Of a DNA stretch of 64,000 nt, positions 39,745 through 48,235 are shown one piece after another. This DNA comes from Massilia litorea (GTDB taxonomy: Bacteria > Pseudomonadota > Gammaproteobacteria > Burkholderiales > Burkholderiaceae_D): the NCBI RefSeq assembly GCF_015101885.1, contig NZ_CP062941.1, positions 4,402,001-4,466,000 on the forward strand. Direction: 5' to 3'. A model generated the notes under the pieces. It worked only from the letters and a program-made list of their open reading frames with translations. It had not been told where the DNA came from and made no database searches. The translations under genes were made by a program, and so were the position numbers. The stretch's first letter is position 1. Each line of letters starts with the position of its first letter.

Positions 39745-41970
39745 TCAGGACGGCTCCCCTTCGTCTGGATCCTGGGGCAACTCGCGCACGACCCGGAAAC
39801 CCACGATATCGTTCGCCATCACGGCCGAAAAGCCGTTCCTCAGCGCCGAGCGCAGGTAGCGCGGGTTGTAGAGCCAGGAGCCGCCGCGCAGGATGCGGCG
39901 CGCGCGCTCGCCTCCGGTTTCCCAGGCGCTGCCGTCGAGCGGCGCGCCTTCGTAGCTGTCGTGCATCACGTCCTGCACCCATTCCCAGACATTGCCGTGC
40001 ATGTCGTGCAGGCCCCAGGGATTCGGTGCGAACAGGGTGACGGGCGTGGTGCCGCGCCGGTACTCGCCGCGCGCGCCGCCGTTCCAGGTGAAATTGCCGT
40101 CGTAGTTGGCAAGCGAGGTGTCGATCGCGTCGCCGAAGCTGAAGGCGGTTCTGGTGCCGGCGCGGCAGGCGTATTCCCATTCCGCTTCGCTCGGCAGGCG
40201 GTAGCGCCGGCCGGTGCGCTCGCTGAGCCAGGCAAGGTAACGCTGGGCGTCGCCCCAGGTCACGCCGACCACCGGGTGGGCATCGGTCTGCGCGAAGCCC
40301 GGCGCGGCCCAGTCGACTTCGCCGTCGGGCTGCCAGCCGGTCGCCTCCACGAAGGCGCGCCATTCGCCGACCGTGACCGGGTAGCGCCCGATGGCGAAAG
40401 GCCGCGCGATGCCGACCCAGTGCTGGGGCGTCTCGCGCGCCAGCCAGTTCTTCTGGGCGCCGCAGGCCATGGCGATCCTGCGCTCGTGTTCCGGTGAGCC
40501 CATCTGGAAGCGGCCGGCGCGCAGCACGACCAGTTCCGGTCCCTCGCCCTCTCCTTCCAGGAAGCGGTCGCGCAGCAGCGTGGGCGGCTCGATCGCAGGC
40601 CGGGTCGGCGCGGCCGCTTCCTGGGGCGCGGGCTGGGTGCGCGACCGTTCCTGTTCGGCCAGGTAGGCCGCGGCCGCCCTGGCCTGCAGGGCCTTGCGCT
40701 GGGCCTCGTCCTGGGCCTGCCGCGTCTTCGCCACTTCCTCGGCGCGCCGTGCGGCGAGCTGCTCGCGCAGGGCTTCGCGGCGCACGCGGCGCGCGACTTC
40801 GGCTTCCGCGCGTTCGCGCTTCTGCTGTTCGCGCAGGCGCTGGCGGGCGGCCTGGGCGGCCGCTTCGATGGCCTGCCGGGCAGCAGGTTCGAGGGCCGGA
40901 TCGGGTGCCGGGGCCGCAGGCGCTGCGTTCCCTGGCACGGTTTCTTCGGCCGGCGCGGCGGTCGAAGGCAGGCTTTCCTCAGGCGCCTGCGCCTGCGCGC
41001 CAAGCCGCTCGAGCAGCACCGAGACGCTTTCCGGGCGCGCCGCCGGGTCCTGCGCCAGTCCGCTGCGCAAGGCTTCCCATTGCGCGTCGTCCAGCAGCTC
41101 GGGACGCGCCGCTGCGCCGCTCGCCGGCGCCGCCATGCCCGACACCATCTGGTGCACCATCACCGCCACCGAATACACGTCCAGCGCGCGCGAGGGCACG
41201 GCGCCCGGCCTGCCCGCTTCCGGCGCGCGGTAGCCCGGCGTGCCCGACAGCGCCGGTGCCTCGGTCAGCGTGCGCCCGCCGGCACGCGCACGCGCCGCGA
41301 TGCCGAAGTCGAGCAGCTTGACGTCGCCGCGCGCGGTGACGAATACATTGCCCGGCTTGATGTCGCGGTGGACCAGGCGGTGCCGCTCCCAGGCATAGTC
41401 GAGGGCGGCGGCGACGGGACGCAATATCTGCAGCGTGCGCGCCAGCGGCAGCGCGCCCTCGCGCGCCAGCAGGCTGTCGAGGTCTTCGCCCTCGAGGCAT
41501 TCCATGATCACGAAATAGCTGCTGGTAGCCGGGTCCTGGGCCCAGTCGTAGACGCGCACGATGTGTTCGTGCGCCAGGCGCCGGGCGCGCGTGGCTTCCT
41601 GCACCAGCAGGCGGGCGTGGCCCGAACTTTCCGTCAGTTCCGGCGACAAGATTTTCAATGCGACCTGGGCGCTGTGGCCCAGCTCGGCGTGGGTGGCGAG
41701 ATCGGTCGCCTGCCAGACCTGGCCCATGCCGCCCAGCGCGATCAGGCGCTCGAGGCGGTAGCGGCGGTTCGGCGGGCCCACCTGCTGGCCCGCCATCAGC
41801 CCGAGTTCGGTGCCGCGCGCGGGCGCGGATGCGGCCGCCGCTGCGCCTTGTGGCGAACTATGGGCGGCGTCGAGGATGGCGTTCTTGCGCTGGTCGAACT
41901 CCTGGCGGCTCAGCAAGCCGTCCTCGTGCAGGGCACGCAGTTCGCGGATCTTGTCGATGGCTGTTTGCAT
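39745..41970 (-). CDS. Ser/Thr protein kinase fused to a SUMF1/FGE-like domain
   Basis: The 741-residue protein has a SHOCT-like N-terminal helix pair (IRELRALHEDGLLSRQEFDQRKNAIL), a kinase domain (about 70-335) with ALGGMGQVWQA, Lys106 in VALKIL, HRDIKPGN (201-208) and DFG (221-223), an Ala/Glu/Arg-rich coiled coil (about 380-480) and a SUMF1-like C-terminal domain (about 495-735) with MGSPEHE, RLPSEAEWEYACRAGT and HGNVWEWVQD. At the FGE active-site segment it reads GGSWLYNPRYLRSALR, without the catalytic cysteines, so it is unlikely to make formylglycine and may bind a ligand or partner. There is no membrane helix. It starts 10 bases after the zinc-ribbon/SPFH-like gene. Confidence 0.9.
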   Translation of the reverse strand: MQTAIDKIRELRALHEDGLLSRQEFDQRKNAILDAAHSSPQGAAAAASAPARGTELGLMAGQQVGPPNRRYRLERLIALGGMGQVWQATDLATHAELGHSAQVALKILSPELTESSGHARLLVQEATRARRLAHEHIVRVYDWAQDPATSSYFVIMECLEGEDLDSLLAREGALPLARTLQILRPVAAALDYAWERHRLVHRDIKPGNVFVTARGDVKLLDFGIAARARAGGRTLTEAPALSGTPGYRAPEAGRPGAVPSRALDVYSVAVMVHQMVSGMAAPASGAAARPELLDDAQWEALRSGLAQDPAARPESVSVLLERLGAQAQAPEESLPSTAAPAEETVPGNAAPAAPAPDPALEPAARQAIEAAAQAARQRLREQQKRERAEAEVARRVRREALREQLAARRAEEVAKTRQAQDEAQRKALQARAAAAYLAEQERSRTQPAPQEAAAPTRPAIEPPTLLRDRFLEGEGEGPELVVLRAGRFQMGSPEHERRIAMACGAQKNWLARETPQHWVGIARPFAIGRYPVTVGEWRAFVEATGWQPDGEVDWAAPGFAQTDAHPVVGVTWGDAQRYLAWLSERTGRRYRLPSEAEWEYACRAGTRTAFSFGDAIDTSLANYDGNFTWNGGARGEYRRGTTPVTLFAPNPWGLHDMHGNVWEWVQDVMHDSYEGAPLDGSAWETGGERARRILRGGSWLYNPRYLRSALRNGFSAVMANDIVGFRVVRELPQDPDEGEPS

Positions 41971-41980
41971 CGGGCCTGGG

Positions 41981-44152
41981 TCAGTGCAGCGGCGCGCCGC
42001 AGGCGCCGCAGAAGCGGTCCTCGCTACGCACCGGGTGGCCATGGGTGCATTGCCGGGCCTGCGCGACGCCGCTTGCGACCTGCGCCTGCGCGCCGAGGGC
42101 CGCCTTGTTCACGTCGTTCTGCAGCGCCAGCAGGTCGAGCTGGTGGCGCCGGTCCTTGTCGACCTCGATCTCGCGCCGCACCCGTTCGCGCTCGAGCGCC
42201 TCCTGCGCCAGCCGCGCCGCGTCCAGCGCGCTGACGGCGCCGCCGGCGGCCACCACCCCGGCCAGGGCCGCCAGCTGGTCCGCATCCATGGTCGCGTGCA
42301 CCCGGGTTTTCAGGTAGTCGGCCAGCACGGCCGCATTCGGGGCGGCGGCCACGGCCAGCTTGGTCGTGTCGTCGAGCTGGCCGAGCGATTCGGCGCGCGC
42401 GATCTCCATCCGCGCCAGGTCCAGCGCATGCGCCAGCTGGGCCGCGCGTTCGGCGCGTTCGGCGCCCATGCGGCGCAGTTCGTGCTGCCAGTTCGCTTCC
42501 TGCTCGGCGCGGCGCTGCTGGTGGCGGCGCTCCTCGCCCAGCAGCTCCACCTCCTTCTCCGCGCGCGCCTGGCGCTGCTCGGCCTCGATCGTGCGCAGCA
42601 GCTTTTCGTGCTGGGCGAGCGCTTCCTGCTGGCCGCCGTCACGGCGCAGCGCCGCGATCTTTTGCCGGACGCCTTCCGCTTCCAGGTCTTCGCCGAGCAC
42701 CTGTTCACGTACCCGGGCCTGGCCCTGCAGCTCGAGCCATTCCTCTTCGCGCTCGAGCGCGCGGCGGCGCGCCGTGTTGGCCAGCACGACCAGCTCGAAC
42801 TGCGCCTTGTGTTCCTCGTCGTCGAGCGCGCGTGCCCGGCCCGCGGCGGCTTCTTCGGCTGCGCGCAGGCGTGCCAGCTCCGCACGCTGGCGCGAGGCGT
42901 CCTCGATTTCCCTGGCCTGCTCGACCTTGTTGCGGATCTGCTGGGTGAGCAGCTGCTGCGCAAAGCGCTGGCGCGCCAGGGTGCGCGCCTGCAGCGTTTC
43001 CTGCTGCGCCACTTCGAGCGCGCCGCGCATGCGGATGCCGGCCAATGCCTGCAGGTGCGCCCACTCGGCCTGTTCGCCCGCGCGCTGGCCGCGCTTCTGC
43101 GCCAGTTCGTGCTCGAGTTCCGCCAGGATTTCGCCGGCCCCGCGCTCGACGGCTTCGCGGCGCGAGGTCGATTCCGCGATGCGCGCATACAGGTCGAGTT
43201 CGCGCGCACGCACGGCCTGCGCGCGCTCGGCATTCGCCAGTGTCAGTTCGGCGCGGTCCAGGGTCTCGTCCTGGCGCAGTTCCAGGCGGCGCAGGCGCAG
43301 GCGCGCGGCCTGCTCTTCGCGCGTGATCCGGTGCCACTCGTTTTCGTCATACAGTTCTTCGAGCCGGCGCGCATGTTCCATTTTCACGCGGCGTTCGTCG
43401 GCCGCCAGCCACAGGGTGCCGATGCGCGCGCGGTTGGCGTCGAATTTGTCGTGGCGCAGGGCCAGCGTGTCGACTTGCACGACGCCGAGCCCGTAGTCAG
43501 CCAGCAGCATGCGCAGCGCGCCCTGCAGGAGCTCGTCGAACTCGGGGCGCAGCGAGTCCGTTTTCGCCATCTCGCGCAGCGAGCGGGCGCCGACGAATTC
43601 GGCTGCCAGCTGCCGCACGGCGGGCAGCAGCAGTTCGCGCAGCTGGGCAACGGTCACCGTGCCCGGCATGGTCATGAAATGGCGCGCAAAGGCGGGTACG
43701 TTCTCGATGCGCAGGCTGACGCTGAACCGGGCGCCGACCGCCAGGTGTTCCGCAGTCTGCAAATCGTCGAAGCTGAACTCGACCGGCAGCGCGTTCGTGC
43801 GCGTGACCAGGATCTCGGCGTGGCCGTCGCGCAGCAGGTGGTTCAGGCGCGAGAAGAAGCCTTCGATTTCGTACTCGCCCTGGGGCACTTCGGTGGCCTG
43901 GTCTCCCTGCAGGATATAGGCGCGCGCCGTGGCCGGCACGCGCAGGGTTTTCACGAAGATGCCCGACAGCGCGCGCACGCCGAAGAACACGGCCAGTTCG
44001 TCGGGGCCGGCGATCCAGCGGTTCTCGACCAGCACCGGCGTGCGCGGCGCGCCCAGCGTGATGCCGCAGGCCGCGCAATAGCCGGCGCCGCCCGCATTCC
44101 GGTGCTCACAACGCGGGCATTTGCTGCCGCCAAAACCGAACATCTGGACCAT
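41981..44152 (-). CDS. Zinc-ribbon, SPFH-like, long coiled-coil protein
   Basis: The 723-residue protein has a zinc ribbon at each end: CPRCEHRN...YCAACG (Cys12, 15, 26, 29) and CTHGHP...FCGACG (Cys702, 715, 718 plus His). Between them, about residues 40-240 resemble an SPFH/band-7 domain (ARAYILQGDQATEVPQGEYE, then ARFSVSLRIENVPAFARHFM and LADYGLGVVQVDTLAL). From about 240 to 640 the sequence is a highly charged coiled coil rich in Arg, Glu, Ala and Leu. SPFH proteins oligomerise into membrane microdomain rings, so a scaffold role is likely (inference). It sits between the Lon/ComM-like gene and the kinase-SUMF1 gene. Confidence 0.75.
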   Translation of the reverse strand: MVQMFGFGGSKCPRCEHRNAGGAGYCAACGITLGAPRTPVLVENRWIAGPDELAVFFGVRALSGIFVKTLRVPATARAYILQGDQATEVPQGEYEIEGFFSRLNHLLRDGHAEILVTRTNALPVEFSFDDLQTAEHLAVGARFSVSLRIENVPAFARHFMTMPGTVTVAQLRELLLPAVRQLAAEFVGARSLREMAKTDSLRPEFDELLQGALRMLLADYGLGVVQVDTLALRHDKFDANRARIGTLWLAADERRVKMEHARRLEELYDENEWHRITREEQAARLRLRRLELRQDETLDRAELTLANAERAQAVRARELDLYARIAESTSRREAVERGAGEILAELEHELAQKRGQRAGEQAEWAHLQALAGIRMRGALEVAQQETLQARTLARQRFAQQLLTQQIRNKVEQAREIEDASRQRAELARLRAAEEAAAGRARALDDEEHKAQFELVVLANTARRRALEREEEWLELQGQARVREQVLGEDLEAEGVRQKIAALRRDGGQQEALAQHEKLLRTIEAEQRQARAEKEVELLGEERRHQQRRAEQEANWQHELRRMGAERAERAAQLAHALDLARMEIARAESLGQLDDTTKLAVAAAPNAAVLADYLKTRVHATMDADQLAALAGVVAAGGAVSALDAARLAQEALERERVRREIEVDKDRRHQLDLLALQNDVNKAALGAQAQVASGVAQARQCTHGHPVRSEDRFCGACGAPLH

Positions 44153-44205
44153 GATCCGACTCCATCTTCAGGTGATTTTGATTCCGAGACCGCCTGTCCG
44201 GCGCT

Positions 44206-45222
44206 CTAAATGATCCCGATCCGCTCGACGCAGACCAGGCTCGCGCCTTTCGCGCGCAGCGCGTCGGCCAGGCCGGGGGGCAGCTGCGCCTCCCAGGCGC
44301 GCGGCAGCAGGACGCGGTCGCCCGGCTGGGCTTCGCGCTCGATCAGCGCGCACTTGAGTCCCAGTCCTTCGACCGCCTCCACCAGTCCCGCATGCCAGGC
44401 CTGCGATGCGCCGCTGGCGACGATGCGCCCGCGCGGCACGAACTCGCGCCCGCGCGCCAGGCGGTCGGCGAGCACCAGGGCCAGCTCGTACGAGGCGCCG
44501 TGCAGGCCGTCCTGGCCGAAGCGCACCGTGGTGCGCCAGCGTGCATGCTCCTGGCCGTCGAAGTGGCGCGCGCCGCTCAAGGCCTGGCGCACGGCCTGCT
44601 GGCGCACCCCATCCAGGCCGGGCGCGGCGATCGCATCGTCCTCGATCACCTCGCCCTCGGCCAGCGGGTAGACGCTGACCTCGACCCAGCACAGGCTGTC
44701 GTTGATCCCGCCGCTGTGCAGCGGGAACCAGGCGCACGCGCTCGACACCGAGGCCGCCGCATCCGGCTGACCGGACAGGGCGCCGAGATGCTGCAGGTGG
44801 CCGGGCCCGCCGCGCAACGCCCCGGCAGGGAGATCGGGGACATCGTGCCCGTCGATGCGGCCGCGCTGCCAGTCTTCCGACCAGCCGTTCGCGACCATGC
44901 CCGGGGCCGCCGCCACCAGGCCGCGCACTGCGCGGTCGGCCAGCACCACGGCCAGTTCCCAGTCGCGTTCCTGGGAACCGGGCGCGCGGTCCATGCTGAT
45001 GACGACCTGGTCGCGGCTGTCGTAGCGCGCTTCGGTATGGCGCGCCAGGCGCGCGACCAGCGCCATGCGCGCCGCCAGCTGCGGTGCGCCGGGTGCGCTG
45101 CACTTGACCTCGGCGCGGCCGGCGCGCGGCCGCCGTGTGGCGGTGACGGTGACGAAGCTGCCGTCCCGCAGGCGGCTGCGCAGGTCGACGGTGTCGGGAC
45201 GTCTCGAGGCCGGGCCGTTCAT
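44206..45222 (-). CDS. Protein with two Lon-protease/ComM-like (ribosomal S5 domain 2-like) domains
   Basis: The 338-residue protein looks like two tandem copies of the fold found in the Lon proteolytic domain and ComM. Each has a strand pair, a helix and the segment RDWELAVVLADRAVRG (first copy) or GASYELALVLADRLARG (second copy), followed in the second by GRIVASGASQAWHAGLVEAVEGLGLKC, parallel to the Lon GxVxLxGxxLPIGGLKEKxxAA segment. The second copy has a Ser at the Lon nucleophile position, but the catalytic Lys is not apparent, so activity is doubtful. The assignment is by eye. Its ATG overlaps the upstream stop (ATGA), with GAGGAGG before it. Confidence 0.6.
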   Translation of the reverse strand: MNGPASRRPDTVDLRSRLRDGSFVTVTATRRPRAGRAEVKCSAPGAPQLAARMALVARLARHTEARYDSRDQVVISMDRAPGSQERDWELAVVLADRAVRGLVAAAPGMVANGWSEDWQRGRIDGHDVPDLPAGALRGGPGHLQHLGALSGQPDAAASVSSACAWFPLHSGGINDSLCWVEVSVYPLAEGEVIEDDAIAAPGLDGVRQQAVRQALSGARHFDGQEHARWRTTVRFGQDGLHGASYELALVLADRLARGREFVPRGRIVASGASQAWHAGLVEAVEGLGLKCALIEREAQPGDRVLLPRAWEAQLPPGLADALRAKGASLVCVERIGII

Positions 45223-46277
45223 GCGGCCTCCTCGTCGAGCGTCACCCGCTTGCGTTCGGCGAGCGCGCATTCGAGGTTGGCGACGATGCGGTCGGCTTCG
45301 TCGAAGAGCAGGTCCAGGCCTTCGTCGTCGGCCCGCTCGAGCCGTGCCAGCAGGGCCCAGGCTTCATCCAGCGCAGCTGCGGCACGAACGCTGTGGCGGG
45401 CCCGGCGCGCCTGGCTGTCCAGGTCGAGCGGCTGGCCGGGTGCGCCCAGGCCGAGCGCCGGCATGGTCGATGCCGCCAGGCAGACCAGGTCGAGCCGCTG
45501 CAACAGGGCCTGCTGCTGGCGGAACAGGTCCTGCCCCTGCGGCAGCGCGGCCTGGCGCACGCGGCACATGACGCAGGGCAGTTCCAGGAACAGGCGGCGC
45601 AGCGCACGCGCGTCCGCGCCGCTTGCCTCGGCCACTCCGGGCGCCGAGGCCGTAGCATGCCAGGCTGGCGCGGGCGGCACCGTCACTGCGCCGGCGACGG
45701 CACGTCCGGCGAGCTCGCGCGCGTAGTCGCGCGTCCCGGCCAGGTCGACCGGCACGCAATCGTCGACGGTGAGGCCGAAGCGGGTGTAGAGCAGCTGGTT
45801 GAAGCCGGCGCGGAAGGCGTTCCACTCGTCGAGGGTCGTGCAGGGCGGCAGTTCCAGGTTGCCTTGGGCGAGTTCGCGCTGAAGCGCCGCTTCGATGCCC
45901 GCGGCCAGCGCAGCGAGCGCCAGCTCGCCCGCCCCTTCGCTGGCCAGGAACAGGTCGAAGCGCTGCTGGGTCATGCGCGGATCCGGGCTGTCGATCGCGA
46001 AATGCAGGCGCAGCCCGATCTCGGGCGCGGCGGCAAACGGCACCAGGTCGCAGCCGTAGGGACCAGGATGGAAGCACCAGCCGGCTTCTCCTGCGGCCAG
46101 CACCATGCGCCCGCCGGCGCCGATGCGGCGCGTGTGGCCGCTCGAGGAGACCGCGACGCCGACCGCGCCGGGCGGCACGCTGCAGCCGGAAGCAATCGGA
46201 CGCGCGATCGCCTCCACGCCGAGTCCCGCCGCATCGAAGGCCGGCGCGCGCGCCATGCGTTTGAAAATATCGAGCAT
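45219..46277 (-). CDS. SPFH-like protein without coiled coil, function unknown
   Basis: The 352-residue product shares its layout with the SPFH-like part of the protein at 41981-44152: an opening VPPGAVGVAVSSSGHTRRIGAGGRM, then EIGLRLHFAIDSPDPRMTQQRFDLFLASEG and EWNAFRAGFNQLLYTRFGLTVDDCVPVDL, which parallels FDELLQGALRMLLADYGLGVVQVDTL. The second half (about 200-352) is helical, with ELPCVMCRVRQAALPQGQDLF. No membrane helix is visible. The gene starts two bases after the 184-residue protein gene and overlaps the Lon/ComM-like gene as ATGA, so these three are one translational unit. The family resemblance is an inference by reading. Confidence 0.6.
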   Translation of the reverse strand: MLDIFKRMARAPAFDAAGLGVEAIARPIASGCSVPPGAVGVAVSSSGHTRRIGAGGRMVLAAGEAGWCFHPGPYGCDLVPFAAAPEIGLRLHFAIDSPDPRMTQQRFDLFLASEGAGELALAALAAGIEAALQRELAQGNLELPPCTTLDEWNAFRAGFNQLLYTRFGLTVDDCVPVDLAGTRDYARELAGRAVAGAVTVPPAPAWHATASAPGVAEASGADARALRRLFLELPCVMCRVRQAALPQGQDLFRQQQALLQRLDLVCLAASTMPALGLGAPGQPLDLDSQARRARHSVRAAAALDEAWALLARLERADDEGLDLLFDEADRIVANLECALAERKRVTLDEEAA

Positions 46278-46279
46278 CG

Positions 46280-46834
46280 TCAATTTGCCGCCTGTACGCT
46301 GAAGATTGCGCCGTGGCGCTGGAAGTGGGCGGCCGGCTCGTCCGCGCAGGGCCAGGCCGCTTCGAGCTCGCCGTCGCTGTCGAGGCGGCCCGCCAGCAGT
46401 TCGGCCCCGGCGCCGTCGACCACGCGCAGCAATGCAGCCGCGCGCAGCAGGCGGGCCGCAAAGGGCGCCTCCGGCATCAGCTGCAGGATCACGCGGCGTT
46501 CGGCCCCGCTGCCGACGAAATGCAGGCGCCAATGGCCGTCGTCGGTCGCCAGTTCGGACAAGGCCTGGCCGCTGTCGGCCGCGCGCAGCATGCCGACGCT
46601 GCCCTGCCAGGCGTCATGCGCGGCGGCGCGGCGCTCGAGCGCCAGGGTACGCAGGCGGCGCGTGGTCAGCGGCGAGGCCTGCAGCGCGGCGCGTTCGGCC
46701 GGCCGCAAGGGACGGCTGCCGTCGAGCGCGGCGCGCAGCACGGCGTCGGCCAGCATCAGGCGGTCGCCCTCGACTCGCGGCGCCAGCAGCAGGCGCTCGC
46801 GCAGCTTGCCATCGATATCGCTGGTAGTCTTCAT
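46280..46834 (-). CDS. Uncharacterised 184-residue protein of the kinase block
   Basis: The soluble product has a helical, Arg/Leu/Ala-rich first half (KLRERLLLAPRVEGDRLMLADAVLRAAL, LTTRRLRTLALERRAAAHDAW) and a beta-rich second half (WRLHFVGSGAERRVILQL). No domain was recognised. Its ATG overlaps the stop of the preceding gene (ATGA) and has GGGAG upstream; it ends two bases before the SPFH-like gene. Function can only be guessed from context. Confidence 0.7.
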   Translation of the reverse strand: MKTTSDIDGKLRERLLLAPRVEGDRLMLADAVLRAALDGSRPLRPAERAALQASPLTTRRLRTLALERRAAAHDAWQGSVGMLRAADSGQALSELATDDGHWRLHFVGSGAERRVILQLMPEAPFAARLLRAAALLRVVDGAGAELLAGRLDSDGELEAAWPCADEPAAHFQRHGAIFSVQAAN

Positions 46835-48144
46835 TCGTTTCTCCCTTTCGAGGGTGCGGCTGCGCTCAGGCGCGCGATGGCCGCGTCGCGCCGCTTGCGC
46901 AGGGTCGGCAGCGAGACGGCATCGAGCGCCGCCAGCTGGGCCATGGTCGGCAGGCCATTCGTGGCGGGGTCGCGCCATGCGTCCGGATAGCTGTCGTCGT
47001 CCGGCCCGAGCAGCTTCAGATAGACCGCCAGGCGCACCGCCAGCGAGTCGTCCGCCAGCATGCGTGCACTCCAGCTGCCCGGGTCCTGGGCCGCGCCCGC
47101 CACGATTACAAAGTGGGGGGGCAGTGAAACCGACTGCGCACGCTGGGCGTGGAGCGGCTCGCCGTCGGCCGCCCCGGCCGGTTCAGCTGGTTCGGCTGCC
47201 CGCGCCGCGTCGGGTTCGTCCTCCAGCGCGTCCAGGATCAGGTCCGGCCCCGGCGTGCCGCATGCGCCAGACCCGGCCTCCGATTCGTCCAGCACCCGCC
47301 AGTAATCCTCGAGCCAGGCGGCCGAGGTGTCGGCGTCCTGCAGCCAGTCGCGGTCGCGGTTGGCGGACAGGGTTTCGTATTCGCCGATCTCGGCCAGCAT
47401 CTCGCCGATCTTGACTGCATTGTCCTTCAGGCTGTCGAAGCGCTTCGAACGCGTGTGCAGCGGACCGGGCGAGCCCGTGAACCGCTCCAGCGTCGCGCTC
47501 CAGCGCAGGATCCATTCGGGACGGCAGCCGGCGATCGAGGCCAGCTGGCGCACTTCGATCGGCAGCGCCGTCTCGAGCGGCCGCCCGAGGATGGCGCCGA
47601 CCTGGACCCGGTGCTCGCGCCAGTTGCCGAACAGGCGGGCGATCTCGCCATAGGCCGTGTCGAGCATGCGGTAGGCGTAGATGCGGTTCGGGCTGCAGGG
47701 ACGGCCGCAGGCGGCCTGGTAATTGTCGGCGTCGACCTTGTCGCGCAGAAGCGCGAACATGTCGTTGACCTTCTTGCGCAGCAGCGCTTCGCCGCCGGGC
47801 TGGCGCCAGAAGCCGGGCACGCGTGCGTGTTCGCCGGCCAGGGCCGTTCTGAACGCCGCCCAGTCGGACGGGCGCGCCGCCAGTTCATAGGCCAGCAGCA
47901 GGGCCAGCTCGGCGACGCTGTCGCCATAGCTGTTGCCGGCCGCCTGGGCACGCACGCTGCGGCCCGCAGCGTGCAGGCATTCGGCCAGCAGGTCGACGTA
48001 CAGGGCCAGCGCCTCGCCTGCGGGCGCGGGCGCCAGCAGTTCGCCCGGATCGCAGCGCTTGAAAACCTCGAGCGAGCACTGGCCAAGCAATTTGCGCACC
48101 TGTTCCCACCCCGGCTCCTGATACCGGGTTCCCGGCAAACGCAT
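46831..48144 (-). CDS. Uncharacterised 437-residue helical protein of the kinase block
   Basis: The product begins MRLPGTRYQEPGWEQVRKLL and is mainly helical up to about residue 290 (EVFKRCDPGELLAPAPAG, YAYRMLDTAYGEIARLFGNWREHRVQVG), with an acidic, Ala/Glu/Pro-rich linker and a C-terminal segment holding LPPHFVIVAGAAQDPGSWSARMLADDSLAVRLAVYLKLLGPDDD. No family was recognised. The start at 48144 has an excellent ribosome site (AGAGGAAGGT-ATG); the frame continues upstream only as shadow of the PBP gene. A 91-base gap separates it from the PBP stop and may contain a promoter (TTGTTTTTGTG region). Confidence 0.75.
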   Translation of the reverse strand: MRLPGTRYQEPGWEQVRKLLGQCSLEVFKRCDPGELLAPAPAGEALALYVDLLAECLHAAGRSVRAQAAGNSYGDSVAELALLLAYELAARPSDWAAFRTALAGEHARVPGFWRQPGGEALLRKKVNDMFALLRDKVDADNYQAACGRPCSPNRIYAYRMLDTAYGEIARLFGNWREHRVQVGAILGRPLETALPIEVRQLASIAGCRPEWILRWSATLERFTGSPGPLHTRSKRFDSLKDNAVKIGEMLAEIGEYETLSANRDRDWLQDADTSAAWLEDYWRVLDESEAGSGACGTPGPDLILDALEDEPDAARAAEPAEPAGAADGEPLHAQRAQSVSLPPHFVIVAGAAQDPGSWSARMLADDSLAVRLAVYLKLLGPDDDSYPDAWRDPATNGLPTMAQLAALDAVSLPTLRKRRDAAIARLSAAAPSKGRNE

Positions 48145-48235
48145 ACCTTCCTCTTGTGTTGATGGCGTATCCACCCGATAAGGGATTTTGTAAATCATGC
48201 CACAGAAACACAAAAACAAGGCGCGCTGGAGAGGC

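Noticed and set aside
39745..40300. Active formylglycine-generating enzyme
   Set aside because: The active-site cysteines are missing at GGSWLYNPRYL; called SUMF1-like only.
36969..46277. TerY-P triad (vWA protein, PP2C, kinase) of the tellurite-resistance type
   Set aside because: No von Willebrand A domain with a MIDAS motif was found among the unknown proteins.
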